From: Pediococcus sp.
GTDB taxonomy: Bacteria > Bacillota > Bacilli > Lactobacillales > Lactobacillaceae
Direction of reading: 5' to 3'
NCBI GenBank assembly: GCA_022712335.1
Contig: JALAGR010000083.1
Span: 1-5,379, forward strand
DNA length: 5,379 bases
A program made the translations under genes and the position numbers. Under the pieces are notes generated by a model. It saw nothing but the letters and a program-made list of their open reading frames with translations. It ran no database searches and was not told the origin of the DNA. Positions within the stretch are counted from its first letter, which is position 1. Each line of letters opens with the position of its first letter. This document shows, piece after piece, positions 1 through 5,240 of the stretch.

Positions 1-1
1 G

Positions 2-1177
2 CGCTAAATCATCCGCCAAACCGACAATTTTGCTAACTTTAACCCCAATTGCAGGATGGATTTCATACTCAGTAACTGATGGACCCATCTTGACACTTTC
101 GACTGAAGCATCCACCCCAAAGCTATTCAAAGTGTCTTGTAAAATTTTCGTATTCTTTTTAATAGAAGAATATTCCGAACTCTGATCAGTTTGTGGAATT
201 TCCGTTAATAGTTCGGATGAAGGCAAGTGGTAGTTTGGATTAGTCTTTGAACCACTATCAAATCCACCTGAAACTTCCATCTCATCACTATTAACTTGAT
301 TTTTAGGCTTACGTTGAACTTTATTAGTAGTTGCAATTTCAATTTTAGGTTCAATTGAATGTTCAGTTCCCTTAGTCCCATCAACAATTGGTTCCTCAGT
401 AAACTCTTCATCTGGTTCGATGATGTTTTTAATCGGCTGTTTATTTGTGGAACGTATACTACGGTTCGTAGCATTAGTAATTTTAGGTTCTTTAGTTTTT
501 GGTGCACGTTCTTTTTCTGAAAAATCTAAACTACTGAACCATTCGTAAATACCATTGATTGCAGATTTACATCCAGTCACAATATGTTCTACTGTCCATG
601 CTAATCCCAAGCCAATCTTTTCGAGTACTTGATCAAATGGAATTCCAAACAGCACAATCAATCCAATCGCCATTAAAATGATTGAAAATAACATACTGCC
701 GACACTACTAAGTAAAAAGTGCGTCCCTGTATATAAAGCCGCACCCCCAATTCCACCACCAACGTCATTGGTTGAAGTCTGTTCTAAAAACGACCTTTCG
801 ATACCGTCAATCGCCCTGCTCACAAATCCATTTTCAAGTTTAAGTCCACTGGCAAACCGATATTCTACCCATAAAAGATAACCTAGTAAAGTTAGGCAAA
901 GACCGATCACTCGATCAACGCTGCCTTTAAACGACAGTTCTCTTCCCATGAATAGCAAATATAATCCATAAAAAAATAGGATCACAAACAGAATCGGACT
1001 CAGACTACCAACAAAAATTCGAAACATATTTGCAATTAATATTCCTAAGAATCCTCGACCAAAATAGCCTAATACTGCAATTAAGATGTACGCCAATCCT
1101 AGAAGATTTTTAGTCGGCACTTGCGTTTTTTTCTTAGTTTTCCGCGTTGTTTTTCGTTTTTTTCTTGTTTTTGCCAT
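2..1177 (-). CDS. ftsK: DNA translocase FtsK/SpoIIIE family, N-terminal part (cut by window edge)
   Basis: Membrane-anchored, hexameric ATP-driven DNA pump that clears chromosome DNA from the closing division septum. The visible 392 residues begin with a very basic cytoplasmic tail (MAKTRKKRKTTRKTKKK). Hydrophobic segments follow at about 25-45, 58-77, 88-104, 142-158 and 163-180, and then a hydrophilic, acidic and low-complexity linker at about 218-315. The conserved start of the motor alpha domain is present (YHLPSSELL 316-324, then MGPSVTEYEIHPAIGVKVSKI 364-384, GLADDLA 386-392). The DVGGGIGGALY-like stretch near 138-149 resembles the SpoIIIE membrane domain. The Walker ATPase and gamma DNA-reading domains lie outside the window, so roughly half the protein is missing here. 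The ATG at 1177 is preceded by AGGA that overlaps the trmL stop codon, 8 bp away, so the two genes are probably cotranscribed and translationally linked. Whether it is the FtsK-like or SpoIIIE/SftA-like paralogue cannot be decided here. Confidence 0.95.
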   Translation of the reverse strand, partial: MAKTRKKRKTTRKTKKKTQVPTKNLLGLAYILIAVLGYFGRGFLGILIANMFRIFVGSLSPILFVILFFYGLYLLFMGRELSFKGSVDRVIGLCLTLLGYLLWVEYRFASGLKLENGFVSRAIDGIERSFLEQTSTNDVGGGIGGAALYTGTHFLLSSVGSMLFSIILMAIGLIVLFGIPFDQVLEKIGLGLAWTVEHIVTGCKSAINGIYEWFSSLDFSEKERAPKTKEPKITNATNRSIRSTNKQPIKNIIEPDEEFTEEPIVDGTKGTEHSIEPKIEIATTNKVQRKPKNQVNSDEMEVSGGFDSGSKTNPNYHLPSSELLTEIPQTDQSSEYSSIKKNTKILQDTLNSFGVDASVESVKMGPSVTEYEIHPAIGVKVSKIVGLADDLA

Positions 1178-1185
1178 ATCAAGTC

Positions 1186-1704
1186 CTATTTCAATTTATC
1201 GTTTTCGTATAAATGGCTCATCTCTAAATTCGGGAATCCCTGTTGTCGTAACACTTCATAAATCACGATTGCCGCGGAATTCGATAAGTTTAGTGCTCTA
1301 ATATTGTCATCATTTTGTGGAATACGAATTGCACAATCATCATAACTACGCATGAAAGCTTCAGGCAATCCCGTTGTTTCCTTACCAAACAACAAATAAT
1401 TGTCTTCTTCATTATTTGTACTTGTATAATCAGCTTCCGAATAAGCTCGCTTAGCAAACTTCGAAACTACAAATAGTCTTTTTTTGTCAGGAACCGTTGC
1501 AAGAAATTCTGGTAAATTTTCATGATATACAATTTCAACTTTATCCCAGTAATCAAGCCCCGCTCGTTTAACTGTTTTATCATTAATCGTGAAGCCCAAT
1601 GGTTTGATTAAATGAAGAACAGAATTTGTTCCTGCACAAGTCCGAGCAATATTGCCAGTATTTGCTGGCATCAATGGTTCAAATAGTACAATGTGATTCG
1701 TCAT
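1186..1704 (-). CDS. trmL: tRNA (cytidine/uridine-34 2'-O)-methyltransferase TrmL (YibK/CspR type)
   Basis: SPOUT-class enzyme that uses S-adenosylmethionine to methylate the 2'-hydroxyl of the wobble nucleotide 34 in tRNA-Leu isoacceptors, in the cytoplasm, normally as a homodimer. The 172 residues carry the family motifs in order: EPLMPANTGNIAR at 9-21, LDYWD at 50-54, LFGKETTGLP at 105-114, the RIPQ loop at 127-130, and RALNLSNSAAIVIYEVLRQQ at 136-155, which belongs to the trefoil-knot cofactor site. It is about 12 residues longer than the usual near-160-residue YibK/CspR proteins because of a short polar C-terminal tail. The ATG at 1704 has a GGAGA ribosome binding site six bases upstream. 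No convincing promoter is visible in the 27 bp between the upstream terminator-like hairpin and this gene, so expression may rely on read-through or on a weak internal promoter. ftsK follows after 8 bp. Confidence 0.96.
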   Translation of the reverse strand: MTNHIVLFEPLMPANTGNIARTCAGTNSVLHLIKPLGFTINDKTVKRAGLDYWDKVEIVYHENLPEFLATVPDKKRLFVVSKFAKRAYSEADYTSTNNEEDNYLLFGKETTGLPEAFMRSYDDCAIRIPQNDDNIRALNLSNSAAIVIYEVLRQQGFPNLEMSHLYENDKLK

Positions 1705-1731
1705 AATTTTTCTCCAAATATATTTTTAGAA

Positions 1732-1890
1732 TTAAAAACGCAGATACTCGGTATTACGCGGCGAGTATCTACGTTCGTGAAGTCCATCTGCTCGTTTCAA
1801 ACGAACATAGCCGATATTGCGATCAAACGATTTCAACTGCATATTAACATTACTTTTTAATTTCCGCAAATTCAGCTTAAACTTAATCAT
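1732..1890 (-). CDS. Small basic hypothetical protein (52 aa) overlapping the AI-2E permease stop
   Basis: An uninterrupted 52-codon frame fills nearly the whole gap between the permease gene and trmL. Its ATG lies inside the permease stop region (ATGATTAA, 8-bp overlap), the classical arrangement for translational coupling. No strong separate ribosome binding site is seen, only AAAGAAAAG and GGCGG stretches upstream. The protein starts MIKFKLNLRKLK and ends HERRYSPRNTEYLRF. It has 14 Lys/Arg against 4 Asp/Glu, no membrane segment and no Cys, so it is strongly cationic and could bind RNA, DNA or membrane surface; that is inference. I do not recognise a family. The 3' end of the frame also encodes a terminator-like hairpin, and the stop codon follows directly on its T-run. 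The alternatives are that the frame is a leader peptide for the downstream genes or a chance ORF. Confidence 0.5.
   Translation of the reverse strand: MIKFKLNLRKLKSNVNMQLKSFDRNIGYVRLKRADGLHERRYSPRNTEYLRF
1734..1774 (-). terminator. Intrinsic terminator (or attenuator) inside the small ORF, upstream of trmL
   Basis: On the minus-strand transcript, ACGTAGATACTCG (1774-1762) pairs with CGAGTATCTGCGT (1750-1738), giving a 13-bp stem with one U-G wobble and an 11-nt loop, followed by a run of five T (1738-1734, the first also closing the stem). In a plus-strand RNA the wobble would be a C-A mismatch, so the hairpin fits minus-strand transcription. The U-tract is short, so termination is probably partial. 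It would end the IIA/permease/small-ORF message just before trmL. Confidence 0.65.
1769..1810 (-). promoter_or_regulatory. Candidate anti-terminator stem competing with the terminator
   Basis: On the minus-strand transcript CUAUGUUCGU (1810-1801) can pair with ACGAACGUAG (1778-1769), a 10-bp stem with one U-G wobble and a 22-nt loop. The 3' arm covers the first six bases of the terminator's 5' arm, so the two structures exclude each other. This is the geometry of a transcription attenuator. It lies within translated sequence of the small ORF, so ribosome position could choose between the folds. The pairing is read directly from the sequence; regulation is inferred. Confidence 0.35.
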
Positions 1891-3025
1891 AACCGCCGAT
1901 ACTTTTCTTTAAAGCTCTAAATCCATGGATAAACAAAACTTTTAAGACGGCGTAGACTGGAATTCCGAAGATTACTCCGATCAACCCGAACATCTGACCT
2001 GAGGCAAGTAACACAACTAAAATGGTAACCGGATGAATATCCAAGTTACTACCTAAAACAAGTGGCGACACGAAACGTCCTTCAATCGTTTGTTCAATCA
2101 CAAAAACAATTAATACTTTCACTAACATCATTGGTGAAACAAAAGCTCCAATTACAATTGAAGGAACCATTGCCAAAAATGAGCCTAGGTATGGAATCAA
2201 GTTAAGGAAACCTGCAGCCACTCCTAACGTTAGGGCAAACTTAAGTCCAATCACTGAATATCCAATAAAGAAAATCACAGCAACAAAAAATGCTACAATC
2301 AGCTGTCCTCGAATATACTGACTTAATTGAGTATTGATTTCATTCAAAATCTGAATAAACCCTCTTCGACGACGAATTGGAAATGCGCGCGATAAAAATT
2401 GTGGCAATCGATGACCATCTTTTAATAGGTAAAAAAGAATAAACGGCATTGTAATAATGCCAATCACGATCTTAGTAATCAAGCCAATCACACTACCTAA
2501 TGAAGTAACCGTATTATCAGCGAATTCAGTTGCCTTTTTTGTCCATGATTGAATTGTGTTGCTACCAATCCCATCAATTTGCTTTTTTAAGTCCCCTAAT
2601 CGTGGATCTTTCAAAACACCTTCGACTTTATCAACTACTGAATTCCAATAATCAGGCCAATTTTTAATCAACGCTGTTGATTGATCTCTGATAACCGGAA
2701 TAACCGAAACAATTCCAGCAACAATCACAATTGTAATTAACACAAAGATAATTGTAATTGAAACAACTCGTTTCAATTTAAAACGTTGCTCCAATTTATC
2801 AACTAGTGGATTAATCAGATAATATAAGACCCCCGCTAAAATAATTGGAAAGCCTACGATACTGAAAAAGTCTTTCAATGGGCTGAATATCCATGTAACC
2901 TTTGATAGCATGTATAAAATCGCCAAAAATAATAAAACGATAATCAAACTCACAACCGGTCGATTATCTAATACAAGCCGATTGAACCAGCTTCTCCAAT
3001 ACTTATTTCTTGGTTTATTATCCAC
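1883..3025 (-). CDS. AI-2E family transporter (PerM/TqsA/YdbI-like permease)
   Basis: Polytopic cytoplasmic-membrane protein of the AI-2E transporter family (PF01594). Members have been linked to autoinducer-2 export (TqsA) or to cation/proton antiport, and the substrate cannot be read from sequence. The 380 residues show hydrophobic segments at about 24-46, 53-72, 87-112 and 176-200, and a dense C-terminal block from about 240 to 366. Family signatures are YYLINPLVD at 68-76, LKDG at 201-204, YIRGQL at 237-242, GFLNLIPYLGSFLA at 272-285, the EQTIEGRFVSPLVLG loop at 311-325, and GLIGVIFGIPV at 347-357. A hydrophilic region at about 113-172 is the usual soluble insertion. The start is a GTG at 3025, supported by AGGCGGTG seven bases upstream, one mismatch from the ideal AGGAGGTG. 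It lies 13 bp after the IIA-like gene, so the two are one operon, and its stop region contains the start of the small ORF. Confidence 0.93.
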   Translation of the reverse strand: MDNKPRNKYWRSWFNRLVLDNRPVVSLIIVLLFLAILYMLSKVTWIFSPLKDFFSIVGFPIILAGVLYYLINPLVDKLEQRFKLKRVVSITIIFVLITIVIVAGIVSVIPVIRDQSTALIKNWPDYWNSVVDKVEGVLKDPRLGDLKKQIDGIGSNTIQSWTKKATEFADNTVTSLGSVIGLITKIVIGIITMPFILFYLLKDGHRLPQFLSRAFPIRRRRGFIQILNEINTQLSQYIRGQLIVAFFVAVIFFIGYSVIGLKFALTLGVAAGFLNLIPYLGSFLAMVPSIVIGAFVSPMMLVKVLIVFVIEQTIEGRFVSPLVLGSNLDIHPVTILVVLLASGQMFGLIGVIFGIPVYAVLKVLFIHGFRALKKSIGGYD

Positions 3026-3038
3026 TATACTTCACCGC

Positions 3039-3395
3039 CTACATATATAGAATCTCTTCTCCGACCTTAAATTCTGGGAATTGATTTGGTGTCAAATAGA
3101 TTGCACTTTCTAACGGTTTCTCAGGTACATCTTTAAATGCTAGCGTCGTGTGGCCAATCATTTGTAAATTAGTGTTAACTAAACTACCAATAAATTCAAT
3201 CTGGTATTCAATTTCGCCAATTTTAATTTTGCCACCCTTTTTCAAATCAAATTTTTGATTTTGTTGATCGGCAATCGCTTGAATAATTGCTACTTTTTTT
3301 AAATCTGGTGTTGCAGTTTCGTCAAATAAAATCGCTAATGCATCTTCTTCTGAAATTGCATCGGAACCGATACTTATAATTTTTGCTGAAATCAT
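3039..3395 (-). CDS. GutA-like PTS glucitol/sorbitol IIA domain protein lacking the phosphorylation His
   Basis: Small cytoplasmic protein of the PTS IIA glucitol/sorbitol family (PF03829), which normally relays phosphate from HPr to a IIB/IIC sugar permease. The family core is clear: an early ISIG strand, IGEIEYQIEFIGSLVNTNL, then MIGHTTLAF, matching the conserved V/IGSVAxxNLxxLGHVTLxF pattern of SrlB. From the ATG at 3395 the protein has 118 residues, close to SrlB. I chose this start over the GTG at 3407 because an AAGGGGTG ribosome binding site lies nine bases before 3395 and overlaps that GTG. In SrlB the phosphorylated His lies in a FIHCH segment; the aligned segment here is IIQAI, with Gln39 in that place. 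The only His in the protein is His82 of the GHTTL motif. No PTS IIB, IIC or sorbitol dehydrogenase gene is nearby. A regulatory or permease-partner role is more likely than sugar phosphorylation, but this is inference. Confidence 0.85.
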   Translation of the reverse strand: MISAKIISIGSDAISEEDALAILFDETATPDLKKVAIIQAIADQQNQKFDLKKGGKIKIGEIEYQIEFIGSLVNTNLQMIGHTTLAFKDVPEKPLESAIYLTPNQFPEFKVGEEILYM

Positions 3396-3427
3396 AAAAA
3401 CAAACACCCCTTTTATATTCTTTTTTT

Positions 3428-3436
3428 ATTGTATCA
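3428..3436 (-). promoter_or_regulatory. Promoter with extended -10 (TGATACAAT) for the leftward operon
   Basis: The minus strand reads TGA-TACAAT, a TGn-extended -10 one base from the TATAAT consensus. It lies about 30 bp upstream of the IIA-like ATG, giving a short leader that includes the AAGGGGTG ribosome binding site. No good -35 is present at 17 bp (AAGGGT), as is common for extended -10 promoters. It is the only good promoter seen upstream of the leftward genes. Confidence 0.55.
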
Positions 3437-3458
3437 TATTGCACATTTTTACCCTTTT

Positions 3459-3472
3459 AGAAAGCGCATTCA
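3459..3472. promoter_or_regulatory. Catabolite-responsive element (cre)-like CcpA site
   Basis: AGAAAGCGCATTCA matches the cre core TGNNARCGNWWWCA at all positions but the first, and is an imperfect palindrome (GAA-GCGC-TTC). It lies between the two divergent extended -10 elements and overlaps the -35 position of the rightward promoter, so CcpA bound here could repress the lactonase-cutC unit and affect the leftward operon. Identified by consensus match only. Confidence 0.45.
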
Positions 3473-3486
3473 GAAACAAACGAATA

Positions 3487-3495
3487 TGATATACT
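3487..3495 (+). promoter_or_regulatory. Promoter with extended -10 (TGATATACT) for lactonase-cutC
   Basis: The plus strand reads TGA-TATACT, a TGn-extended -10 one base from consensus, 38 bp upstream of the lactonase ATG. The -35 position (CATTCA) is poor and overlaps the cre-like site. The leader would contain the AAGGGAGG ribosome binding site at 3518-3525. Confidence 0.55.
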
Positions 3496-3533
3496 TATTG
3501 TTAACGTTTTACAGAGTAAGGGAGGATCTTTTT

Positions 3534-4544
3534 ATGATTGAATCTATTTTATTAGGTACGTATACAAAACAAACTAGCCAAGGTATTTACCAAGTTGATT
3601 TAGACACTGAAGCTAAAACTCTAACTAATTTACAGTTAGTTACTAAGGTTGAAAACCCAACATACTTGGCACTTAGCAAAAAAGACGTTTTATACGCTGT
3701 CGATCGTTTTGATGGTCAAGGCGGATTATCTGTTACTGATTTAAACGCACCACAAAATGTTCTCCAACACATCGTAGCTCCTGGAACTCCTCCAGCTTAC
3801 GTAACCGTTGATGAAGCACAACAATTAGTTTTTGATGCTAATTACCACGAAGGTACTCTTCATGCCTACTCAATTAACGATGATCAAACATTGACACTAG
3901 CAAATACCTTTACTAACACCGGAAATGGTCCGCTAAAAGAACAAGACGGTTCGCACCTTCATTACATCGATCGTACACCAGATGGTAAACTAATCGCATG
4001 TGATTTGGGAACTGATCAAGTTTTCATTTTAGACTACAACAATTCTGGTTTCAGCGTCATTGCAACTTACGAAACAACGCCTGGATTCGGCCCTCGACAC
4101 ATAACTTTCAATAGTAGAGGCGATTTAGCTTACTTAGTTGGCGAACTATCTAGCGAAGTTGAAGTATTGAAGTATAACAATCATCAATTAACACATTTAC
4201 AAACAATTAAAACTATTCCTGCAGATTGGAACGAACACAATGGTTGTGCTGCAATCGAAATCACTAATGATGATTGCTTCCTGTATGTATCTAATCGTGG
4301 CTTTGATTCAATCGCTGTTTTTGAAATCCAATCCGATGGCACTCTGAAACTAATTCAAAATGTCAGTGTTGAAGGAAGTTTCCCACGTGACTTTGCCTTA
4401 AACCACGACCAAAACTTTTTAGTAGTTGGAAATCAAACTACTGATAATCTAACTCTATTTGAAAGAAACGCCAATGATGGTAAACTAGAGCTTATTCAAA
4501 AAGACTTTGCAGCTCCTGAAGTTGTATGTGTCTACTTTAAATAA
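3534..4544 (+). CDS. pgl: 6-phosphogluconolactonase, 7-bladed beta-propeller type (YbhE/YkgB-like)
   Basis: Cytoplasmic lactonase of the beta-propeller family (PF10282). It is predicted to hydrolyse 6-phospho-D-glucono-1,5-lactone to 6-phosphogluconate, the second step of the oxidative pentose phosphate and phosphoketolase routes. The 336 residues start LLGTYTKQTSQGIY, the usual first strand, and show repeating blade motifs. These include GSHLHYIDRTPDGK from 139, GFGPRHITF around 184-192, the following LVGELSSEVEVL, YVSNRGFDSIAVF around 251-263, and GSFPRDFALNHDQNFLVVGN from 281. The length is typical of YkgB/YbhE. I place the start at the ATG at 3534 because AAGGGAGG lies eight bases upstream; an open frame extends back to a TTG at 3429, but that stretch contains the promoter and cre-like site. 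cutC follows after 14 bp in the same unit. Substrate identity is by family and not provable here, since some propeller lactonases act on other compounds. Confidence 0.92.
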   Translation: MIESILLGTYTKQTSQGIYQVDLDTEAKTLTNLQLVTKVENPTYLALSKKDVLYAVDRFDGQGGLSVTDLNAPQNVLQHIVAPGTPPAYVTVDEAQQLVFDANYHEGTLHAYSINDDQTLTLANTFTNTGNGPLKEQDGSHLHYIDRTPDGKLIACDLGTDQVFILDYNNSGFSVIATYETTPGFGPRHITFNSRGDLAYLVGELSSEVEVLKYNNHQLTHLQTIKTIPADWNEHNGCAAIEITNDDCFLYVSNRGFDSIAVFEIQSDGTLKLIQNVSVEGSFPRDFALNHDQNFLVVGNQTTDNLTLFERNANDGKLELIQKDFAAPEVVCVYFK

Positions 4545-4558
4545 GAACGGAGAAAAAT

Positions 4559-5188
4559 ATGTTTAAAGAAATTCCAGTTGAAAACTTTACTGATATTCCT
4601 GCGTTAATCGCTAAGGGAGCCAATCGAATTGAACTTTGTGATAATCTTGCGGTTGGTGGCACTACCGTCAGTAAAGGTGTGATGGCAGAAACTCAAAAAT
4701 ATGCTAGTGAACACGATGTTCCAGTTATGGCAATGATTCGTCCACGTGGCGGAAATTTTGTTTATAATGATATCGAACTCAAAATCATGGAAGCAGATTT
4801 GTTTCAAGCTCAAGAATTAGGCGTCGACGGTGTTGTCTTCGGCGCTTTGATGGTTGATGGTAGTCTTGATGAAGATGCAATGGAACAATTAATCGGTGCC
4901 GCTAATGGAATGCAAATCACTTTCCATATGGCTTTCGATGCAATTCCCGTTGCAAAGCAAGCAGAAAGTATTGATTGGTTAGTTGAGCACGGCGTTGATC
5001 GCATTTTAACGCATGGCGGTCCCCTAACCCAACCAATCGAAGATGGCTTAGCGCAAATTAAAACTAACCTTGAGTATGCTAGCAACCGCATCATTGTCAT
5101 GCCCGGTGGTGGCGTAACAGCCGGTAACGCTGAAAACATTCAAAGAGAATTAGGAGTCCATGAACTACATGGATCAAAACTAGTTTAA
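4559..5188 (+). CDS. cutC: CutC family TIM-barrel protein (PF03932)
   Basis: Member of the CutC family, a cytoplasmic TIM-barrel historically tied to copper tolerance; its biochemical activity is not settled. In E. coli the copper phenotype was later attributed to the sRNA MicL encoded at the cutC 3' end. The 209 residues carry the family blocks: RIELCDNLAVGGTTVS at 23-38, MIRPRGGNFVY at 59-69, DGVVFGALMVDGSLDEDAM at 90-108, TFHMAFDAIP at 121-130, DRILTHGG at 147-154, IVMPGGGV at 179-186 and ELHGSKLV at 202-209. The protein is shorter than E. coli CutC (about 248 aa) but ends in the normal C-terminal motif, so it looks complete. The ATG at 4559 follows a GGAG ribosome binding site with good spacing, 14 bp after the lactonase stop, implying cotranscription. 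No copper-sensing or copper-transport gene is next to it, so a copper role here is not supported by context. Confidence 0.94.
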   Translation: MFKEIPVENFTDIPALIAKGANRIELCDNLAVGGTTVSKGVMAETQKYASEHDVPVMAMIRPRGGNFVYNDIELKIMEADLFQAQELGVDGVVFGALMVDGSLDEDAMEQLIGAANGMQITFHMAFDAIPVAKQAESIDWLVEHGVDRILTHGGPLTQPIEDGLAQIKTNLEYASNRIIVMPGGGVTAGNAENIQRELGVHELHGSKLV

Positions 5189-5198
5189 AGATTTTCAC

Positions 5199-5235
5199 AA
5201 AAAACCTGAATCGTGTAAAAACGATTCAGGTTTTT
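5199..5235. terminator. Strong bidirectional intrinsic terminator between cutC and mgtE
   Basis: AAAAACCTGAATCGT (5200-5214) and ACGATTCAGGTTTTT (5221-5235) form a perfect 15-bp inverted repeat around a 6-nt loop (GTAAAA), with a 10-bp mixed core. The plus strand has five T at 5231-5235, and the minus strand has six T opposite 5199-5204. It can therefore stop both the rightward lactonase-cutC message and the convergent mgtE message. Confidence 0.93.
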
Positions 5236-5240
5236 GATTT

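Noticed and set aside
341..490. 12-bp direct repeat AATTTTAGGTTC at 341-352 and 479-490
   Set aside because: Both copies encode EPKI within the low-complexity FtsK linker. Two short copies are expected by chance or by linker composition and do not form an array.
205..507. 100-codon minus-strand open frame
   Set aside because: It lies in a different frame from the FtsK linker coding sequence. Its Leu/Lys-rich low-complexity translation matches no family.
678..881. Plus-strand open frame opposite ftsK
   Set aside because: It is antisense to well-conserved FtsK membrane-domain sequence, has no ribosome binding site, and its Pro/Ser-rich translation looks random.
1086..1301. Plus-strand frame with a hydrophobic, Phe-rich N-terminus
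   Set aside because: The apparent membrane helix is the reverse complement of the Lys-rich FtsK N-terminal tail (AAA read as TTT). It spans the end of trmL and the start of ftsK.
1792..1804. TCGTTTCAAACGA palindrome within the small ORF
   Set aside because: The 13-bp palindrome has a one-base centre, which leaves only a weak 5-bp hairpin with a 3-nt loop in RNA. No matching second site was seen to suggest an operator.
4604..4813. Minus-strand open frame inside cutC
   Set aside because: It lies opposite strongly conserved CutC motifs and has no ribosome binding site or family resemblance.
4810..5139. Minus-strand 109-codon open frame inside cutC
   Set aside because: It is a shadow of the cutC reading frame, antisense to conserved TIM-barrel motifs, with no start signals.
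4950..5235. Possible MicL-like sRNA from the 3' end of cutC, using the terminator at 5199-5235
   Set aside because: MicL is an enterobacterial sigma-E sRNA. No convincing internal promoter was seen here, and the terminator is explained by the mRNA ends.
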